Below, in pieces: positions 18,578 to 28,624 of a stretch of DNA of 64,000 nucleotides; the first letter of the stretch is position 1; each line of letters begins with the position of its first letter. Source of the stretch: JACCZR01 sp963844805 (GTDB lineage: Bacteria > Actinomycetota > Thermoleophilia > Solirubrobacterales > Thermoleophilaceae); the NCBI GenBank assembly GCA_963844805.1, contig CAWJPU010000007.1, positions 1 through 64,000 on the forward strand, written 5' to 3'. Made by a program: the position numbers and the translations under genes. A model generated the notes under the pieces. It had not been told where the DNA came from. It made no database searches and worked only from the letters and a program-made list of their open reading frames with translations.

Positions 18578-19971
18578 AAGGAAGCCAGATCGAGGTCCGG
18601 AGCGAGGTTGTGAAGCGCCGGATCGGAGCGTGAGTGTGCCAAAGCCTCCCTCACGCCCGCCTCGTGGCCGCGGGCCCGGCGCAGCGGATAGTCGCCCGCC
18701 AGGTCGCGCGTGATCAGGAACGCCCAGTCGCTGGACTGCAGTGCCAGCAGCTCGCGGGCGCCCCGGGCGAGGCTGTCGCGGGTCCGGCCGTCGGCGGTCG
18801 CCGCCAGCAGGCCGAGCTCGGCGCGGCGCGCGCTGAAGGCCAGCTCGGCGACCTGCGGCGAGTCCCACGTCGACAGGTCCTTGCCCCGGCCCCAGCTGGC
18901 TGTGTGCAGCTCGCGGCGGACGGGCTCGACGCGCTCCAGGCCCTCGCCCACGGTCACCAGCTCGAGGCCCTGGGCGGGCGCCTCCTCGAGCACGGCGCTG
19001 AGCCAGTCCAGCCCCTCGTACCACCAGTGGCCAAGCAGCTCGGTGTCCAGCGCGCAGCAGAGCAGGCCGCCGTCGGCCACCCGGTGCCGCACGCGCCCGA
19101 CGAAGTCGCGCGCGTGCTCGCGCGCGAGCTCGCTTGCCCGCTCGCGGTCGTAGGCCTCCCCGCCGTTGCTCCAGGGGCGCAGGTCGTGCGTCGTTCGCCG
19201 GTGGTAGTCGCGGTACAACGGGTGGACGGGGTAACCCGCGCGCTCGTTCCACACGAGCTCGATCGTCGCCCAGTCGATCGGCACGGCGATGGGGCCGGCC
19301 TCGGTGGCCACCGGCTCGAGCTGCTGCGCCGCCGGGCCGCCGGTCTGGTCGACGCAGAAGGCGCGGACGCCGTGCTCGGCCAGGTCGCGCTCCAGCCCGG
19401 GGACATACGCGCACTCGGGCAGCCAGAAGCCGCCGTCGAAGTGGCCGAAGCGGCGCTCGTGGGAGCGCGTGCCGGTGCTGAGCTGGAGGGCCAGGCCGGG
19501 CTCGGTGGCCACCAGCGGGAGCAGCGCGTGCGTGGCGGCCGAGGTCCACAGCTCGACGCCCAGGTCCCTGAACCCGGCGAGGAGGTCGCGGCCGCGAGCC
19601 TCGAAGGCGGCGGCGGCCCGCTCGTAGTCGCCGGCCGCCCGGCGGACCTCGTCGGCCAGCTCGGGGAAGCCGGTGTCGCGCAGCCCGCGCTCGTCCTCGT
19701 CGTGCACCGCGGTGCGCACCTCGCGCAGGAAGCGCAGGAAGCGGTCACCCGCGTCGCCGTCGCGCATGGTCTCCAGCTGGTCGGCGAGCACGGGCGTGAC
19801 ACCCACGGTGATCGGCGCCTGCGCGCGCTCGAGGCGGTCGAGCAGGGGCAGGTAGACCGTGGCGGTGGCCTCCCACAGCCATTCCTCGCCGAAGGGCCAC
19901 GTGTCGAAGCCCTCGACGTACGGCATGTGGGAGTGGAGGACGAGGGCCAGCGCCCCGGGGCGCCGGCTCAT
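18565..19971 (-). CDS. GH57 alpha-glucan branching enzyme (DUF1957, Rv3031-type)
   Basis: 468 residues from ATG 19971, overlapping the CPBP stop by 4 nt (ATGA). The N-terminal LALVLHSHMPYVEGF is the first conserved GH57 motif; FWLPECAYVPGLE contains the expected catalytic glutamate and CALDTELLGHWWYEG the aspartate/His region. The C-terminal helical domain (LSTWDSPQVAELAF, ELLALQSSDWAFLI) is typical of GH57 branching enzymes. These transfer alpha-glucan segments to form 1,6-branches. Length and motifs match the family, and no key residue appears to be missing. Confidence 0.9.
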   Translation of the reverse strand: MSRRPGALALVLHSHMPYVEGFDTWPFGEEWLWEATATVYLPLLDRLERAQAPITVGVTPVLADQLETMRDGDAGDRFLRFLREVRTAVHDEDERGLRDTGFPELADEVRRAAGDYERAAAAFEARGRDLLAGFRDLGVELWTSAATHALLPLVATEPGLALQLSTGTRSHERRFGHFDGGFWLPECAYVPGLERDLAEHGVRAFCVDQTGGPAAQQLEPVATEAGPIAVPIDWATIELVWNERAGYPVHPLYRDYHRRTTHDLRPWSNGGEAYDRERASELAREHARDFVGRVRHRVADGGLLCCALDTELLGHWWYEGLDWLSAVLEEAPAQGLELVTVGEGLERVEPVRRELHTASWGRGKDLSTWDSPQVAELAFSARRAELGLLAATADGRTRDSLARGARELLALQSSDWAFLITRDLAGDYPLRRARGHEAGVREALAHSRSDPALHNLAPDLDLASFCAP

Positions 19972-20765
19972 GCGGGGAAGGGCGAGGGCGTGACGCCGAA
20001 CTTGCGGGGCACGAGCAGGCAGGCGGTCAACACGCACACGCCGATGACGATGGCGACCACGGGGAAGCTGCCGAGGCTCGCGACCGTGTTGAACGCAGCG
20101 TGGATGGCGATGCAGGCGAAGATCGAGCCGGTCTTCTCGTACACCAGGCAGGCCACCGCGGCGAAGCCCGCGATCACGATGAAGATCTCGGGGTTGCCGA
20201 CGTACTGGATGTGGATCGACGCGAACACCAGGCTGTCGATCAGCACCGCCCACACGATCCTCATGCGGGTGCGCAGCGCGCGGTAGAAGAAGCCGCGGAA
20301 GAAGAGCTCCTCGGTGACCGGCGCCACCACGATCACCGCCAGCCCCACCGCGATGGCGCCGACGATGTTGCTCGACTGCAGCTCGTCCTCGGGCGCGTCG
20401 GTGCCGAACAGCTCGAGGATCCCTACCTCGAAGCCGAGGATCAGCAGGCCGCCCAGCAGCGCGAGCCCGGCGGTCACCCAGAACCGGGTCCGGCGCAGGC
20501 CGAAGTGCCACGGCTGGGGCTTGACGCGCCGCGAGGCGAAGAACACCGCGACGCCCACCAGCGCGGCGTCCTGGACGAGCACCAGCACCAGGAGCGCCAC
20601 CCCCGCGACCGCGTCGCCGGCCTCGGTTAGCAGAGCGACCGGGAGCAGCGGGAAGCCCGCCGCGATGGTCACGCCGAAGGCCGAGAAGAAGGCCGCGGGC
20701 GCCATCCACGCCGGCCAGCGCGGCCTGGCACCCAGCGGCAGCTCGGGAGAGGTGAGCGCGGTCAA
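19968..20765 (-). CDS. CPBP-family intramembrane glutamic protease
   Basis: 265 residues from TTG 20765, whose TTGA overlaps the methyltransferase stop. Around eight hydrophobic segments are visible. The three Abi/CPBP motifs are present: VTEELFFRGFFYRAL (EExxxR), FASIHIQY and IAIHAAFNTVASL. Members cleave or bind prenylated or membrane proteins, and bacterial ones are linked to bacteriocin self-immunity or membrane quality control. It lies inside a polysaccharide operon, so a role in processing a membrane partner of that pathway is possible but unsupported. Confidence 0.88.
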   Translation of the reverse strand: MTALTSPELPLGARPRWPAWMAPAAFFSAFGVTIAAGFPLLPVALLTEAGDAVAGVALLVLVLVQDAALVGVAVFFASRRVKPQPWHFGLRRTRFWVTAGLALLGGLLILGFEVGILELFGTDAPEDELQSSNIVGAIAVGLAVIVVAPVTEELFFRGFFYRALRTRMRIVWAVLIDSLVFASIHIQYVGNPEIFIVIAGFAAVACLVYEKTGSIFACIAIHAAFNTVASLGSFPVVAIVIGVCVLTACLLVPRKFGVTPSPFPA

Positions 20766-21516
20766 CGAAGGACGGCGATGAAGTCGAGCGCGCGGTCCAG
20801 CGGCCCCTCGCGCAGCGCGAAGTCCCCGCACGAGATCGCGGGGGTGAAGCGGTCGTAGAAGCGCTCGGTGAGGCCGAGCTTGGGGTGCACGTCGTCCCAC
20901 CCGGCCTTCAGCGCCAGCTCGTGCGCGCGCAGCTTGCGTGCGTGGAACAGCCCCAGCAGCTCCACCTCGTCGAAGTGCGCCTCGCACAGCTCGCGGAACT
21001 CCTGGGCGCGGTACTCGTGCACGTGCCAGGGGTTGCCCGAGCGTTCGGCCCCCTCGGGGGCGAGCGTGAGCACGTTGGGCGTCGAGACGTAGACGGTCGA
21101 CGCCATCCCGCGGAAGTGGTCCAGCGCGGCGCCGGGGTCGGTCAGGTGCTCGATCGTCTGCAGGAACACGACGACGTCGCACGGCTCGGCGTAGCGGTCG
21201 ATCAGGTCGCGCTCGAAGCGCACCCCGGGCCGCGTGTACTTCGCCTCGGCGTGCGCGTGGGCCTCGGGATTGGCGTCCACGCCCGTCACGCGGGCGGCGC
21301 GGCGAGGCGAGCACGTCGGTGCCGTAGCCCTCCCCGCAGGCCATGTCCACCACGTCCAGGCCGCCGCACCGCTCGGCGATCCAGCGGTAGACCGACGAGG
21401 TGGCGCTGGAACCAGTAGTTCTCGGCCGGGACGTCGGGGAGCGTGCGCTCTCCGGTCAGCTCCAGCGGGGGCACGCCGGCCGGCTGGTCGCGCTGGACGT
21501 GCTCGGCGACTGTCAC
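20762..21516 (-). CDS. SAM-dependent methyltransferase (two frameshifts), first gene of the GT4/GH57 operon
   Basis: Starts at GTG 21516 (TVAEHVQRDQPAG). ELTGERTLPDVPAENYWFQR leads to a frameshift near 21400, then SSVYRWIAERCGGLDVVDMA and the SAM motif CGEGYGTDVLA, a second shift near 21305, then RAARVTGVDANPEAHAHA and FLQTIEHLTDPGAAL to the stop at 20762. This is a class I methyltransferase of the Methyltransf_11/23 kind. It precedes CPBP, GH57 and GT4 genes, each overlapping the next, so it probably acts in the same pathway, possibly methylating the polysaccharide. Confidence 0.8.
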
Positions 21517-21542
21517 CGGGCTGAGGCTAGAGTCCCCCGGCT

Positions 21543-22442
21543 GTGACACTCGTTCAACGGGAGCACATCCACGAGGCCAACGTGCGCTACCACGACCTCG
21601 CGGCGGCCCACTACGACGCCAAGTGGGGGATCTCCTACGGCGAGCTCGGGCAGTCGCAGGTCAAGGCCAAGCTGGGCAAGGCGCTGGGGCGCCGGCCCGA
21701 GCACTTCGCCCGCGGGCTGGAGATCGGCGCCGGGACCGGCTACTTCGGCCTGAACCTGGTCCGCGCCGGCGTGGTCGGCGAGCTGGCCGCCGTCGACATC
21801 TCCCCGGGCATGCTGCTCGAGCTCGAGCGCTCCGCCGGCCGCCTGGACATCGACGTCGAGTGCGCGGCCTGCGACGCCGGCTCGCTGCCCTTCCCCGACG
21901 ACTCCTTCGACCTCGTCTTCGGCCACGCCGTGCTGCACCACCTGCCCGACCTGGAGGGCTGCCTCCGCGAGTTCCACCGCGTGCTGCGCCCCGGCGGGTC
22001 GATGGCCTTCTGCGGCGAGCCGTCGCTGTACGGCGACCGGCTGTCGTCCTGGCCCAAGCGCGCCGCCTACAAGGTCGCGCCGCTGTGGCGCGCGGCGATG
22101 CGCGCCAGCGCCCGCGCCGAGCGGGCCAGCGAGGAGCACGAGGAGGACGTGCTGGAGCAGGTGGTCGACGTGCACGCCTTCACCCCTTCCGCGCTCGACG
22201 ACGACGCCCGCTCGGCCGGCTTCTCCGAGGTGCGGGTGAGCGGCGAGGAGCTGGCGGCCAGCCTGTTCGGCTGGGTCAACCGCACGCTCGAGGGCAGCGC
22301 CGAGCCGGCCGAGGTGCCGTGGCTGTGGCGCCAGTACGCCTACCGCGGCTACCTCGCCCTCCAGGCGCTGGACCGCGCCGTGCTCGAGGGGCGGCTGCCG
22401 CCGGCGCTCTTCTACAACCTGCTCGTCTCCGCGCGCGCCTAG
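21543..22442 (+). CDS. SAM-dependent methyltransferase, UbiE/Methyltransf_11 type
   Basis: 299 residues from GTG 21543, only 26 bp from the divergent methyltransferase operon. Motif I is LEIGAGTGYFGLNL, motif II AAVDISPGM, and the post-motif GHAVLHHLPDLEGCL followed by RVLRPGGSMAFCGEP is typical of class I enzymes. The C-terminal 100 residues (from about position 195) are an extra domain rich in acidic and aromatic residues that may bind the acceptor. The acceptor is unknown. The gene ends by overlapping the convergent membrane-protein gene by 4 nt. Confidence 0.85.
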   Translation: MTLVQREHIHEANVRYHDLAAAHYDAKWGISYGELGQSQVKAKLGKALGRRPEHFARGLEIGAGTGYFGLNLVRAGVVGELAAVDISPGMLLELERSAGRLDIDVECAACDAGSLPFPDDSFDLVFGHAVLHHLPDLEGCLREFHRVLRPGGSMAFCGEPSLYGDRLSSWPKRAAYKVAPLWRAAMRASARAERASEEHEEDVLEQVVDVHAFTPSALDDDARSAGFSEVRVSGEELAASLFGWVNRTLEGSAEPAEVPWLWRQYAYRGYLALQALDRAVLEGRLPPALFYNLLVSARA

Positions 22443-23658
22443 AGCAGAAGGGCCGCGGCGGGCGCCGCCGCCAGCAGCACGAGCGCGACGTCCACCGCCC
22501 GCAGCCGCAGCCCGGCCATCCGCGCGGGGCGCGCGGGCCGAAAGCCGCCGGCCTCGCGATTGACCCAGGTCAGCACCGCGTCCAGGAACGGCGCCGGCCG
22601 GCGCGGCACGCCCGACAGGCGATCCACCAATGAGCGGCCCGCGGCCAGCAGCCGGCCCTCGGAGCCGATCTCGTCGAGCGTGTTCGCGGCCTCGGGAACG
22701 CTCGGGATCACGCGCGCGTGGGCGAGGCCCCTCCGGCCCACCTCGCGCAGCCCCGACGCTCCGGCGGCGGCCCGCAGCCAAGTGGCCACCGAGACCAGCA
22801 GCGCCGCGCGCAGCGCCCGCCGCAGGGCGACCTCGATGCCCAGGCCCCCGACCAGCGCGAAGGTGAGCGCGCCGAGCGCCAGGATCGTGGCCAGCGCCAG
22901 CCCGGTGGGGACGGTCGAGTTGTCGGGCTTGGACAGCGCCCAGGCCACGGCCAGCGCGGCGGCCACCGAGGCCAGCAGCGCCCACTCGGTGGAGGCCAGG
23001 AGCAGCCCGAAGCCGATGGCGGCTGCGACCGCCACGGCGCGGGGGTCGAAGCGCCCGCGGTGGGCGGACAGCTCCTCCGGCTCCTCCGCGGCCGCGCGCT
23101 CAGAGGGCTGCCAGCGCGCGAGCCCGCGGCGGTAGACCGTCACCTGCACCGTGGAGGCGAACAGGCTCCAGGCCAGGATCCCGGCGAAGGTGAGCAGCAG
23201 CGTGTCGGCCTCCCCCAGCTCCAGCCCCACCAGGTCGGCCACGTTCTCGGCGCTGCCGGCGTAGGCGTCGAGGCCGCCGGCGATCACGAATATGAAGAAC
23301 AGGGCGCCGAGCCCGTTCTGGAACAGCCGGATGGCGAGGCAGACCAGGATCTGCAGCGCGGGCGCGGCCGAGCGCCCCTCCATCCGGCCCAGTACCGGCG
23401 CGCTGAGCGCCTGGGTGAAGGGCACGCCGAAGCGCGCGGGCCCCATCAGCGCGACCGTCTCGATCAGCGTGGCCAGGCTGGCGCCGAAGCCGTGGCGCAG
23501 CCCGCGCAGCTGGGCGACCCGCGCCAGCGCCACCCCCCGGGCAGCGCCACGAAGAAGCCGCCGAAGGGCACCGCCCGCGAGGCGACGAAGGAGACCGTGG
23601 CCACGTAGGCCGGCCCTGCGGCGGAGGTCGGCCCGGCGGCTTTCACCACCGGGGGCAC
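22439..23658 (-). CDS. Multi-pass membrane protein of unknown function (frameshifted)
   Basis: About 405 residues from GTG 23658. Helices include TFAGILAWSLFASTVQVTVY, GALFFIFVIAGGL and AVAVAAAIGFGLLLAST. At about 23535 a run of six Gs interrupts the frame: one more G would join FFVALPGG directly to VALARVAQLRGLRHGFGASL, a classic homopolymer contraction. No family was recognised. The region around GRMEGRSAAPALQILVCLA is the most conserved-looking loop. Possibly a transport or envelope-biogenesis protein; not assignable. Confidence 0.65.
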
Positions 23659-23709
23659 GCTAGCTGAGGCTCCGCGCCAGGCCCGGCGCGCTTCGGCGAT
23701 CCCGGAGCT

Positions 23710-25013
23710 CTAGACGCGGTATCGCTCCAGGGCCTCCTGTCGAGCCTGCTTGTGGTCGACCATCGGCTCGGGGTAGTCGGCCCCGATCACACAGCCGGCC
23801 TCATCCTGTACCTCGTCAGGCATCTCCCACGGCTCCGCGAGGTACTCGTCGGGCACGTCGCGCAGCTCGGGGACATAGCGCCGCACGTACTCGCCATCGG
23901 GGTCGAAGCGCTCCATGTGGCGGGCGGGGTTGTAGATCCGGCGAAAAGCGGGCTGGGGGTCCACCCCCACGCTGGCGATCCATTGCCAGTTGCCGTTGTT
24001 GTTCGCCTCGTCGCCGTCGATCAGCAGGCGCATGAACCAGCGCTCCCCCCAGCGCCAGTCGATGCCCAGGTCCTTGGTCAAGAACGAGCCGACCACCAGC
24101 CGCGCGCGGTTGTGCATCCAGCCCTCGCGCAGCAGCTGGCGCATGCCGGCGTCCACGAGCGGGAAACCGGTCTGCCCCCGGGTCCACTTCTCGAACGCCT
24201 TCGTGGCGTAGCTCCACTTGATCGAGCCGCGGTAGCGGTCCTGGAACTCGGACCTGGCGTTGCGCGGGAAGTGGTAGATCACGTGGTGGTAGAAGTCGCG
24301 CCAGGCGAGCTGGCGGCGAAAGCGCGCCGTCGGGGACCAGGCTCTCCAGCTCGCGCGGCGAGATGCAGCCGAAGTGCAGATAAGGCGACAGCCGTGAGGT
24401 CTTGTCGGCGCCGAGCTGGTCGTGGTTGTCGGCGTAGTCCTTCACGCCGTTCCTGACCCAATCGTGCATGCGCTTGCGCGCCGCCTTCTCGCCGCCGGGC
24501 AGCGGATCGGGGACCTCCTGCTCGAGGCCGAGGTCGCTCAGCTTGGGCACCTTGCTCTCGCCCGCCAGCCGCGGCTTGCCGATCACGTCCCGGCGCGGGA
24601 GCTCCAGCCAGTGGCGGTAGAACGGGCTGTAGACCTTGTACGGCTTGATCTCCTTCACGTCGTCGACGACGGTCAGGCCCGGATGTGAGACGAAGTCGAG
24701 CTCGCCGAACCGCTTCTGGCGCTGCCGGGCGAACGGGCTGACGTCCTCGGTGAAGTGCACCTCGGTGGCGTTGTGGCGGCGAGCCAGCCGCGGGATCTCC
24801 TCCTCGGGCTTTCCGCGGACGACCTGCAGCGGGAGCTCGGCTCAGGCACTCGAGCAGGAACTGGGTGCGGGGGCCGGAGGCGTGGCGGCCGTGCAGCAGG
24901 CGGTCGTCCAGGCAGAACACGGGGACCACGTCGTCGTGCGCATCGAGCGCCGCGCGCAGCGCCGGGTGATCGTGCATGCGCAGATCGCGCCTGAACCACA
25001 CGAGAGCCGTCAC
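23710..25013 (-). CDS. phr: Deoxyribodipyrimidine photolyase, class I (two frameshifts)
   Basis: About 434 residues from GTG 25013. The N-terminus ALVWFRRDLRMHDHPAL is the photolyase signature. Frame breaks occur near 24842 (FLLECLS to ELPLQVVRGKPEEE) and near 24322 (ESLVPDGA to RFRRQLAWRDFYHH). The FAD-binding region has RGQTGFPLVDAGMRQL, GWMHNRARLVVGSFLTKDL and NNNGNWQWIASVGVDPQ. These enzymes repair cyclobutane pyrimidine dimers using blue light. All signature blocks are present once the frames are joined. It is divergent from the LON-domain gene. Confidence 0.9.
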
Positions 25014-25034
25014 GCACCGGTTACGTTACGAACG

Positions 25035-25649
25035 GTGGGCGAGTTGAAAGAAGGCTTCCGTCTGTTCCCTCTGGGACTGGCGCTGCTGCCCGCGGAGGTG
25101 GTCCCGCTCCACATCTTCGAGGAGCGCTACAAGACGATGATCAACGAGTGCCTGGAGCGCGAGGAGCAGTTCGGGATCGTCTGGATGGCCTCCGGCGGGC
25201 TGCGCGACGTGGGCTGCGCGGCCGAGGTCACGCAGCTGCTCGAGCGGGCCGAGGACGGGCGGATGAACATCCTCGTCCAGGGCACCGACGCGTTCCGGCT
25301 GGTGCGCCGGATCGACGACCTCGCCTACCCCGCGGGCGACATCGAGATCCTCGACGACGACCCCGACGGCGGCGGCGAGGGCGAGGAGACGCGCGCCCGC
25401 TACGCCGACCTGGTCGAACGGGTGACCGACTCGCGGCCCAGCGAGACCGACCTGGCCGAGCTGGACGCCTACGGCATGGCGGCGACGCTGGACTTCGAGA
25501 TGGAGAACAAGCAGGAGCTGCTGGAGCTGCGCACGGAGGCCGGGCGCCTGGTGCGTCTGCGCGCGCTGTTCGAGAAGGCCCTGAAGCGCATCGACCACGC
25601 CGAGGCGGCCGCCGAGCAGGCGCGCTCCAACGGCAAAGTCAAGCTCTAG
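25035..25649 (+). CDS. LON substrate-binding-domain protein (PUA-like), stand-alone
   Basis: 204 residues from GTG 25035; TTG 25044 is an alternative. FPLGLALLPAEVVPLHIFEE is the diagnostic start of the Lon N-terminal domain; the rest is LVQGTDAFRLVRR and helical C-terminal sequence. There is no AAA+ or protease domain, so this is the stand-alone form (COG2802), thought to bind proteins. The stop overlaps the convergent gamma-glutamyltransferase gene by 11 nt. Confidence 0.88.
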   Translation: MGELKEGFRLFPLGLALLPAEVVPLHIFEERYKTMINECLEREEQFGIVWMASGGLRDVGCAAEVTQLLERAEDGRMNILVQGTDAFRLVRRIDDLAYPAGDIEILDDDPDGGGEGEETRARYADLVERVTDSRPSETDLAELDAYGMAATLDFEMENKQELLELRTEAGRLVRLRALFEKALKRIDHAEAAAEQARSNGKVKL

Positions 25650-27153
25650 CCACGACGCCGCCGCGGCGCGGGTCGCCGCCGCCGCTCAGCTCGCCGTCGG
25701 TGCGGGCCACGGCCTGCACGCCGCCGAAGAACAGGTTGGTCTCCGACCAGCGCCGCACGTCGTAGCCGCGCGCCTCGAGGCGGTCGAGCGCCTCGGAGGG
25801 GATGCCCGGCTCGGCCTCCACCACGTCGCCCTCCACGTGCAGGCGCGGGTGGTCGACCGCGTCCTGGGCCGACAGGCCCTCGTCCACCACGCTCAGGATC
25901 GTCTGCAGGATCGCCGAGCGGATGCGGTTCGACCCGGCCGAGCCGAGCGCCACCTCGGGATCGCCGTCGCGCAGCACCACCGTCGGGGCCATCATGCTCG
26001 GCACGCGGGCGCCGGCCGGGTGGAGGTGGTAGCCGAACGGGTTGAGGTCGTCCTCGCCCAGCATGTTGTTCAGGTGCACGCCGGTGCCCGGCACGACCAC
26101 GCCGGAGCACGAGCCGTTGGAGCAGGTGACCGTGGCGCAGTTCCCGTCGGCGTCCAGCACCGCGATGTGGGTGGTGTTGCCCAGGCGCGAGCGCACCTCG
26201 CCGGCGACGGAGTCGAGGGCGTCGGCGGCCAGGAAGCGCTCCAGGAAGCCCTCGCTCGCCAGCCCGGCCAGGAAGGCCTCGTCCCGCGCGCGGTTGGTGG
26301 TGGCGATCACCTCGGCCACCGAGGCGGGATCGCGCGAGTCGCCGACCCGCTCGAGGATGGCCAGGGCGTCGGCGATCAGGATGCCGCCGCTCGAAGGCGG
26401 GGGGTTGGTGAGGACCTCGCGGCCGGCGTAGGCCACCTGCGCCGGCTCGCGCTCGACCACCTCGTACCGGGCGAGGTCCTCGGCGCTGAGCCGCCCGCCG
26501 CGCTCGACCACCCACTCCGACACCGCACGGCCGACGTCCCCGTCGTACAGGAACGACGGGCCCTCGCGACCGAGGCGCTCGAGCAGGTCGCCCAGCTCGG
26601 GGAAGCGCGCGATGTCCCCGGCCTTGAGCAGCTCCCCCTCGGGCGCGAGCAGCGCGGTCGCCTCGGGGCTGGAGCGGAAGATGGGCTCGAGCACCGTGAA
26701 CAGGAACGCCTGCATCGGGACCACCTCGATCCCCTCGCGGGCGGCGCGGGCGGGCGCATCGCACAGATCGCCCAGCGCGAGCGTGCCGAAGCGGCGCAGC
26801 GCCTCGGCCATCCCCGCGGTGGTCCCGTAGGCGCCGCACGAGGCCGGGCCGACGTTGAAGCGCTGGACCGCGCCCTCGGCGAACTTCACGTCGATCGGCA
26901 CCAGCGTCTTGGGCTTGGTGGGCTCCAGCCCCAGTCCGGGCGCCGCGACGAAGAAGTCGAGCAGGGTGCTCTCGCCCTCGGCGGTGTGGACGAGCATGAA
27001 GCCGCCGGCGCCCGGGCCGGTGAGCGGCGGCTCGGCCACGAAGGACATCAGCACCGCTGCGACCGCGGCGTCGACCGCGTTGCCGCCCGCGCGCAGCACG
27101 TCGGCCCCGGCTTGTGCCGTGAGCGGATGACCTGCTGCGACTACCCCCTTCAA
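25639..27153 (-). CDS. ggt: Gamma-glutamyltransferase
   Basis: 504 residues if translation starts at TTG 27153 (KGVVAAGHPLTAQAGADVL), matching the usual N-terminus of the family. It has AGGNAVDAAVAAVLM and GPGAGGFMLVHTA in the large subunit. The autoprocessing and nucleophile threonine is in RLGNTTHIAVLDADGN, and the substrate loop is VPSMMAPTVVLRDGDPEVAL. The enzyme transfers or hydrolyses gamma-glutamyl groups of glutathione-like thiols. No signal peptide is visible with this start. The frame is open back into ftsZ, but I treat this as a lost stop codon rather than a real fusion. Confidence 0.88.
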   Translation of the reverse strand: MKGVVAAGHPLTAQAGADVLRAGGNAVDAAVAAVLMSFVAEPPLTGPGAGGFMLVHTAEGESTLLDFFVAAPGLGLEPTKPKTLVPIDVKFAEGAVQRFNVGPASCGAYGTTAGMAEALRRFGTLALGDLCDAPARAAREGIEVVPMQAFLFTVLEPIFRSSPEATALLAPEGELLKAGDIARFPELGDLLERLGREGPSFLYDGDVGRAVSEWVVERGGRLSAEDLARYEVVEREPAQVAYAGREVLTNPPPSSGGILIADALAILERVGDSRDPASVAEVIATTNRARDEAFLAGLASEGFLERFLAADALDSVAGEVRSRLGNTTHIAVLDADGNCATVTCSNGSCSGVVVPGTGVHLNNMLGEDDLNPFGYHLHPAGARVPSMMAPTVVLRDGDPEVALGSAGSNRIRSAILQTILSVVDEGLSAQDAVDHPRLHVEGDVVEAEPGIPSEALDRLEARGYDVRRWSETNLFFGGVQAVARTDGELSGGGDPRRGGVVARA

Positions 27154-27167
27154 GAGGGGCTCTGACG

Positions 27168-28624
27168 CTAGGGCCCGCGCGGGCAGGAACTCGGGCACGT
27201 CCACGTCGCTGAGCGTGCCGGACGAGCGTGCGGCGCGGCGCACCCGCGGCTCGTGGTCGGCCGGGATGCGGGCGTGCTCGCGCTCGCGGCGCTCGCGGCG
27301 CTCGGGACGCGCGGCCTCGCGGCGGGTGGGCCGCTCGCCGTAGCCGGTGGCGACCACGGTGACCCACACCTCGTCGCCCATCTTCTCGTCGACCATCGCG
27401 CCGAAGATGATGTTGGCGTCGGGATGGGCCACGTCGGCCACCGCCTTGGCGGCGTCGTTGACCTCGAACAGCGACAGGTCGCGCCCGCCGGTGATCGAGA
27501 GCAGGATCGACTGGGCCCCGTCCAGCGAGGTCTCCAGCAGCGGCGACTCGATGGCGTGGTCGACCGCGTCGATGGCCCGCGTGTCGCCCGTGCCCATGCC
27601 GATGCCCAGCAGGGCCTGGCCGGCCTCGGACATGATCGTGCGCACGTCGGCGAAGTCGAGGTTGATCAAGCCCGGCAGGGTGATCAGGTCGCTGATGCCC
27701 TGGACGCCCTGGCGCAGCACGTCGTCGGCCACGCGGAAGGCCTCGACCATCGAGGTCTTCTTGTCGAGCACCGACAGCAGGCGCGAGTTCGGGATCACGA
27801 TCAGCGTGTCCACCTCGTCCGCGAACTCCTCGATGCCCTCGTCGGCCTGGGCGCCGCGACGGGCCCCCTCGAAGGAGAACGGCTTGGTGCAGATGCCCAC
27901 GGTCAGCGCCTTCACCTCGCGCGAGATGCGCGCGACGACCGGAGCGGCGCCCGTGCCGGTGCCGCCGCCGGCGCCGGTGGCGATGAACACCATGTCCGCG
28001 CCCTTGAGCATGGCCTTGATCTCGTCGTACTCCTCCAGCGCGGCCTGGCGGCCTATCTGGGGGTCGGAGCCCGAGCCCAGACCGCGGGTGACCCCGCTGC
28101 CGATGTGCACCTTGGTGGGCGCGGCCGAGCCCTCCAGCGACTGGAGGTCGGTGTTCACGGCGATGAACTCGACGCCCTCGACCTGGGCCTCGATCATGCG
28201 GTCGACGGCGTTGACGCCGGCGCCGCCCACGCCGACTACGCGCAGGACGGGCTGGCGGGTCTCGCTCTGGTCGACCGACCAGGCGGGCACGGTCGGGCTC
28301 GGGGTCGGGCGCGGGAGCCACAATGGGCTCGCGCTCGAGGATGTTCTCCGGGATGTCGCTGGAGAAGACGGTCCGCAGGCGCTCCTCGGGGGTCGGCGTG
28401 CCCTCGTAGCGGCTGCCGGCCGGGGTCGAGGGAGTCGGCGGCTCGGGGCGGCGCTCCTGGCGCGGTTCGGACCGGCGCTCCTGGCGCGGCGGCTCGGGCT
28501 TGGGCTCGGGCCGGCGCTTCTCGCGCTTGGGCTCCTCCTTGCCGGCCGCCTCCTCCTCCTCGGTCTTGCGGAACAGCTGGGCCAGCGGGCCCTCTCGCAT
28601 GCTCGCCCGCTTAGCGTTGTCCAT
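27168..28624 (-). CDS. ftsZ: FtsZ with about 110-residue N-terminal extension (frameshifted)
   Basis: Starts at ATG 28624, overlapping the ParA gene by 14 nt. Residues 1-111 are a charged, Pro/Glu/Arg-rich extension (RREKRRPEPKPEPP-like composition) ending near SSDIPENILERE. A frameshift near 28285-28300 leads into the tubulin-like domain: LRVVGVGGAGVNAVDRM, FIAVNTDLQSL, the GTP loop ATGAGGGTGTGAAPVVA, and TLPGLINLDFADVRTIM. The C-terminal peptide DVDVPEFLPA is the usual tail that binds SepF/FtsA-like partners. The stop codon is not in frame; a TAG at 27168-27170 one frame over is the likely true end. Most FtsZ proteins lack such an extension, and this gene is not in a division/cell-wall cluster here. 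Confidence 0.85.

Noticed and set aside
25014..25034. GTTACGTTACGAAC between the photolyase and LON-domain genes as a light-response operator
   Set aside because: Only one short, imperfect site and no regulator gene nearby; the support is too weak to list as a feature.
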